Below are positions 60,697 through 64,000 of a stretch of DNA of 64,000 nt, piece after piece. This stretch comes from Murimonas intestini. Lineage in GTDB: Bacteria; Bacillota; Clostridia; Lachnospirales; Lachnospiraceae. The DNA lies in contig NZ_JANKBI010000004.1 of NCBI RefSeq assembly GCF_024622195.1, forward strand, positions 62,001 to 126,000, in the 5' to 3' direction. Positions within the stretch are counted from its first letter, which is position 1, and the number at the start of each line of letters is the position of its first letter. The notes below the pieces were generated by a model that saw only the letters and a program-made list of their open reading frames with translations, was not told where the DNA came from and did no database searches. A program made the position numbers and the translations under genes.

Positions 60697-62016
60697 TTAT
60701 TTTGCCAGGTTGTCAAATTCTTCGTCCAGACTCTCCAGCGCTCCGTCAATATCTTCACAGTCATCTAAGAAAAAGGTTGAGATATTATTGATGAAGGAAT
60801 CTTCATTTGCGCTCGGGAAGCTCTTGGAAGAGATGATCTGCACATCACCGCTGTTCATGATATCAGCTGCATCCTTGAAGCCTCCGGTCAGGCTGGAAGT
60901 GTCAACACCCTGCACAATAGGGATCCCGGCGCCTTTTTCAGCATAAAGGGAGGCTGATTCAGGTGAGGTAAGGTATTCCAGGAAACTGAGCGCTTCTTCT
61001 TTATGTGTTGTCTCAGCGCTCACGGCAAAGCCTCCGGCCGGCGGGCACATAGGCATCTTATTCTCCTCCGGATCCTCGGATACCGGCAGCGCAAAGATAC
61101 CAAAGTCTCCGTCAGGATTCATGGCTATTGAATTGGTGATGGTCCATGTACCGTTTAAGATCATAGCTGCTTCTCCATTTGCCAGCATAGAATAGCAGGT
61201 GTTCTGGTCTGTTCCGAACGGGTCATTGTTCATAAACGGGTAGATTCCCTGAAGCTTGGCAAAAAACTCTCTCCACTGTTCTACCTCTGAAAACTTATAT
61301 GTCCTGTCTACCATTTCAGAGAGGGCAGGACCTCCGTTCCCCAGCACCTCTGCACAATATGTGGTCTGTGATGTGCCGTTGACCACCCACTGTTCAGAGA
61401 ATCCTGATGCGATCGGAACCACACCTGCATCCTGCAGCTTCTGGCAGACCTCCAGAAATCCGCTCCAGGTATCAGGAACTTCTGTGATCCCCGCGTCTTC
61501 AAAAACTGTTTTGTTGTATGTAACACACATAAAATCATTACTTATAGGAAGGGCGTACACTTTTCCGTCAAGTGAGAGGCTGTCCAGCATGCCCTCCGCA
61601 TAATTAGCCACATTCTTGCTTTCACTCAGGTCCATGACATAGCCGCTTGGCACCATATCATCAATATCATTTTCTGAAAATGTAAAAAGATCCGGAACGT
61701 CACCCGCAGCAAATCTTGTCATGACAGTCTGGTTGAAGCTGTCAATGGACACCCTCTGTACCTCTACCTTGACGTTTGGGTTTGCTTCCTCAAAATTAGC
61801 AATAATTTCATCCAGCCATGCCACATACTGTTCTTCAGATGATCCATTTATGAATTCCAGGATGACCTGCTCACTTTCTGCATTAGATACGTCCTTTGCA
61901 TCCACAGTTTCTTTGTCCTCAGATTTGTCTGCGGCAGCCACAGTGGCGCTGCTGCCTCCTGCCAGTCCCAATACCAGCCCGCATGCCATAATAATTGATA
62001 AATACTTCCTCTTCAT
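60697..62016 (-). CDS. ABC transporter sugar-binding protein without a lipobox
   Basis: 439 residues. The signal region MKRKYLSIIMACGLVLGLAGG has Gly where a lipobox Cys would be, followed by SSATVAAADKSED; the Cys at residue 12 is inside the hydrophobic core. So no lipid anchor is expected. Mature family 1 binding domain (FINGSSEEQYVAWLDEII, SFINNISTFFLDD). First gene of the second-locus importer operon, next to its YesN regulator and a candidate operator at 62095-62147. Confidence 0.9.
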   Translation of the reverse strand: MKRKYLSIIMACGLVLGLAGGSSATVAAADKSEDKETVDAKDVSNAESEQVILEFINGSSEEQYVAWLDEIIANFEEANPNVKVEVQRVSIDSFNQTVMTRFAAGDVPDLFTFSENDIDDMVPSGYVMDLSESKNVANYAEGMLDSLSLDGKVYALPISNDFMCVTYNKTVFEDAGITEVPDTWSGFLEVCQKLQDAGVVPIASGFSEQWVVNGTSQTTYCAEVLGNGGPALSEMVDRTYKFSEVEQWREFFAKLQGIYPFMNNDPFGTDQNTCYSMLANGEAAMILNGTWTITNSIAMNPDGDFGIFALPVSEDPEENKMPMCPPAGGFAVSAETTHKEEALSFLEYLTSPESASLYAEKGAGIPIVQGVDTSSLTGGFKDAADIMNSGDVQIISSKSFPSANEDSFINNISTFFLDDCEDIDGALESLDEEFDNLAK

Positions 62017-62094
62017 GATTTCCTCCTTGTACTTTTGACTTGTGCTTCGTTTCTTGATAAACCTATTCTATCCTTTTTCACGTTTTTCTTCCTT

Positions 62095-62147
62095 CATGAT
62101 TTTTTGGCTTTCTTTAAAAAATCATGGCATTTTTTAAAAACGCCATG
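62095..62147. promoter_or_regulatory. Overlapping inverted repeats, candidate YesN operator
   Basis: CATGATTTTTT (62095-62105) and AAAAAATCATG (62116-62126) are perfect 11-base arms with a 10-base spacer, the same design as 34752-34783 but a different sequence. A second palindrome, CATGGC...GCCATG (62123-62147), overlaps it. They lie between the regulator stop (62203) and the binding-protein start (62016). Confidence 0.55.
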
Positions 62148-62202
62148 ATCTTTTATAAGCTCCAAATAAGATTTTCCCCGGAGTATTCAATTTTTTTAGA
62201 TT

Positions 62203-63693
62203 TTATTCTAGATTTTTAGGTAATCTCTGTCTGTATTCCTGAACCGTCAGCCCTGTCTCCTTTTTAAATATCGTACTGAAATAGGAAGCATTCATTATTC
62301 CCACCCGCTCTGCTATCTCATAATTTTTCAGATTTGTCCGGGCGATCAGCTCCTTCGCTTTCTCAATGCGGATCTTATTCAGATACTCTGTGATGCTCTG
62401 GCCCGTCTCCTTATTAAACAGGTTCGAGAAGTAGCTTTCATTTAATGCAGCGTGTTCCGCTATCTCATGCAGGCAGATATCCCTGCCGTAGTTCTGCCGC
62501 ATGAACTGTATCCCTGCTGCCACACTGGAATGGAGCAGACCGTTCCTGCTTTTATTAAATATCTGTTCCAGATACTCACCCGTTAACCTGACCAGGTCAT
62601 CCAGACGCACCATTTCAGCCATATGCTCCTTCATCCTGGCAAACTCCAGATTGCTGATAGGATAATTCAGATTCCGTGCCGCGGCATTCAGTAGCAGCAG
62701 GCAGTTCCTCTGCTGGTGCTCCTCATCCGGCATCAGGTCCCGCATCTTCTCTGTCAGCCCACCTAAGGCCTTAAGAGCCGTCTCCAGACTGCAGATGTCC
62801 TTATATGACTCTTCTTTTTCCATATAGTCCAGTGTCCGGCCCTCATAACCGTCCTTTATGTCATCCCAGGAGAGTACTTTAGTCCTTTGTAAAAAGCTTC
62901 CTGTCACAGCGGCTTTCCGGGCCTGCGCGTAACTCTCCGGCAGCTGTGCCGTCTCTGTGCACAAACTGCTGCATCCTGCCAGATAGTCTTCTCCCTTTAA
63001 CAAACTTTCTATTCTGGCACACAGGCTGTACCTGTATTCTATCTGTTTCTTTATACTGTGCTCCGCTTTTGCCGGTACAAGAAGTATATTCCACTCTTTC
63101 TCATGAAGCTCAAGCAGACTCTCCTCCAGCCAGCAGTTCTTACTGCCAAAGCTGCCTTTCCACTCCTGATCCAGATTCCTGACAGCAAACAGGCAGCCTC
63201 CCCTGCTGCCGTCCAGACTCAGATCCAGGAATCTGCCGGCCCTTTCTTCCAGTTTTCCGCCCTTTAAGAATTTAAGTATCTCCTCCTGAAGCCACCCTTC
63301 CTTTGCAAGGCCGGCCATATGCTTATTCCAGGAACTGCTGATTATTTCTCCGATGTCTTCTTTTTCTATATCCTGCTTCAGTATATAGTCACTGGCGCCC
63401 AGCTTCAGGGACTCTTTTACGAATTCAAAGTCATCGTATGCTGAAAGGGCAATGATCAAAATATCCGGATGCTTCTCTCTGAGCATAGCAGTCAGTTCAA
63501 TCCCGTTCATGACCGGCATACTCATATCTGTAACTACCACCTCCACGGGCTGTGATTCTACAAATTCCAGGGCTGCTGCTCCATGCACAGCCTCCCCTGC
63601 TATTTCAAACCCATGGCTCTCCCAGTCTACAAACTTTTTTATAGCAAAACGGAAAAACTTATCATCCTCCACAATCAATACACGTTTTTTCAT
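62203..63693 (-). CDS. YesN-type response regulator (receiver plus AraC HTH)
   Basis: 496 residues: receiver domain 1-120 with acceptor D56 (TDMSMP), a long helical middle region (~130-390) larger than in its 350-residue counterpart at 34801, and a C-terminal AraC HTH (~395-490, ending GLTVQEYRQRLPK). It overlaps the sensor kinase gene by 32 bases and likely activates the binding-protein gene at 62016. Confidence 0.93.
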   Translation of the reverse strand: MKKRVLIVEDDKFFRFAIKKFVDWESHGFEIAGEAVHGAAALEFVESQPVEVVVTDMSMPVMNGIELTAMLREKHPDILIIALSAYDDFEFVKESLKLGASDYILKQDIEKEDIGEIISSSWNKHMAGLAKEGWLQEEILKFLKGGKLEERAGRFLDLSLDGSRGGCLFAVRNLDQEWKGSFGSKNCWLEESLLELHEKEWNILLVPAKAEHSIKKQIEYRYSLCARIESLLKGEDYLAGCSSLCTETAQLPESYAQARKAAVTGSFLQRTKVLSWDDIKDGYEGRTLDYMEKEESYKDICSLETALKALGGLTEKMRDLMPDEEHQQRNCLLLLNAAARNLNYPISNLEFARMKEHMAEMVRLDDLVRLTGEYLEQIFNKSRNGLLHSSVAAGIQFMRQNYGRDICLHEIAEHAALNESYFSNLFNKETGQSITEYLNKIRIEKAKELIARTNLKNYEIAERVGIMNASYFSTIFKKETGLTVQEYRQRLPKNLE

Positions 63694-64000
63694 CTTCTCT
63701 TACCTTTCCCGGGATGATCATAGTCACTGTTGTTCCCTTCCCTGGAATGCTGTCGATCTCATAGATAAAGCCTTCCTGATAAATCATCTTCAGCCGCTGT
63801 ATGATATTTATAATCCCGATCCCATTAAAGCCTTTATACTTTTCAGTTTTATTTTCCTGCATCTTTCTGCGCAAGTCAACTAATTTTTCCTTTGGCATCC
63901 CCATGCCGTTATCCTTTATGGTGATATGAAGCCTGTCCTCCAGCACTTCCCCCTCTATACGTATCACCCCGTCGTTCCTGGAGTTATCCAGTCCGTGAAG
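63662..64000 (-). CDS. YesM-type sensor histidine kinase (C-terminal part; runs off the window)
   Basis: Only the last ~112 residues are present, and the frame is open to the edge (LHGLDNSRNDGVIRIEG). The GHKL ATPase motifs DNGMGM (G1) and GIGIINIIQRLKM (G2) are visible. It should pair with the regulator it overlaps. The sensor region is beyond position 64000. Confidence 0.85.
   Translation of the reverse strand, partial: LHGLDNSRNDGVIRIEGEVLEDRLHITIKDNGMGMPKEKLVDLRRKMQENKTEKYKGFNGIGIINIIQRLKMIYQEGFIYEIDSIPGKGTTVTMIIPGKVREDEKTCIDCGG

Noticed and set aside
1..64000. CRISPR array, tRNA, rRNA, insertion sequence or prophage
   Set aside because: No regularly spaced repeats, cloverleaf sequences, transposase or integrase frames were recognised on reading.

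Overview
The window looks like a chromosome segment of a strictly anaerobic, low-to-moderate G+C Firmicute, most likely a gut Lachnospiraceae. The evidence is AGGAGG-type ribosome-binding sites, lipobox-type solute-binding proteins, LytTR and YesMN two-component systems, a BceAB-type transporter, an [FeFe] hydrogenase, a flavodiiron-rubredoxin-reductase fusion and many intracellular glycosidases. The genus cannot be fixed by reading alone. Almost all genes are on the minus strand. No rRNA, tRNA, CRISPR array, transposase or integrase was seen.

Layout. 1-3634: a sugar-type solute-binding lipoprotein, a divergent AraC regulator and a URO-D-family protein. 3792-7633: a compact minus-strand cassette reading methyltransferase, RNA ligase, HD-phosphoesterase/polynucleotide kinase, a Sel1-like protein and a 39-residue protein. 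This is a candidate RNA end-healing and sealing system. 7791-9956: a zinc-ribbon protein, an AlbA_2-family regulator with a palindrome-rich promoter, and a decayed response regulator. 9992-14155: metallopeptidase, aldehyde dehydrogenase, serine acetyltransferase and MATE exporter. 14341-18001: an unusual LytTR signalling operon in which the histidine-kinase function appears split over three membrane proteins. 18095-21150: three envelope proteins of unknown role. 21340-27472: MBL hydrolase, PAS/GGDEF/GAF diguanylate cyclase, a four-module flavodiiron protein and a bacteriohemerythrin, the last two suiting O2 or NO defence.

27585-39894 and 55545-64000 are two complete carbohydrate-utilisation loci. 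Each has a YesM/YesN two-component system, an ABC importer (binding protein and two permeases, no ATPase) and cytosolic glycosidases. The first carries GH127, an MGH1-like hydrolase, an Asp/Glu-racemase-family protein and a DUF1537-DUF849 fusion. The second carries GH43, a solo FnIII-like module and a GH35-type enzyme. A third importer with a GH106-like enzyme lies at 48075-54428, converging on an L-fucose/arabinose-isomerase-family gene with a divergent AraC regulator (45442-47958). An MNT-HEPN pair (54673-55430) sits between the second and third loci. 40083-45325 holds a monofunctional GT51 transglycosylase, an [FeFe] hydrogenase behind a Fur/PerR-like box, and a BceAB-type transporter.

None of the recognised glycosidases has a signal peptide. 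The logic is therefore import of oligosaccharides followed by cytosolic trimming, with each locus sensing its substrate through its own membrane kinase or AraC protein. The most novel-looking items are the RNA-repair cassette, the split histidine kinase, and shared regulatory DNA designs: 11-10-11 inverted repeats before two binding-protein genes, and hairpins after all three binding-protein genes.
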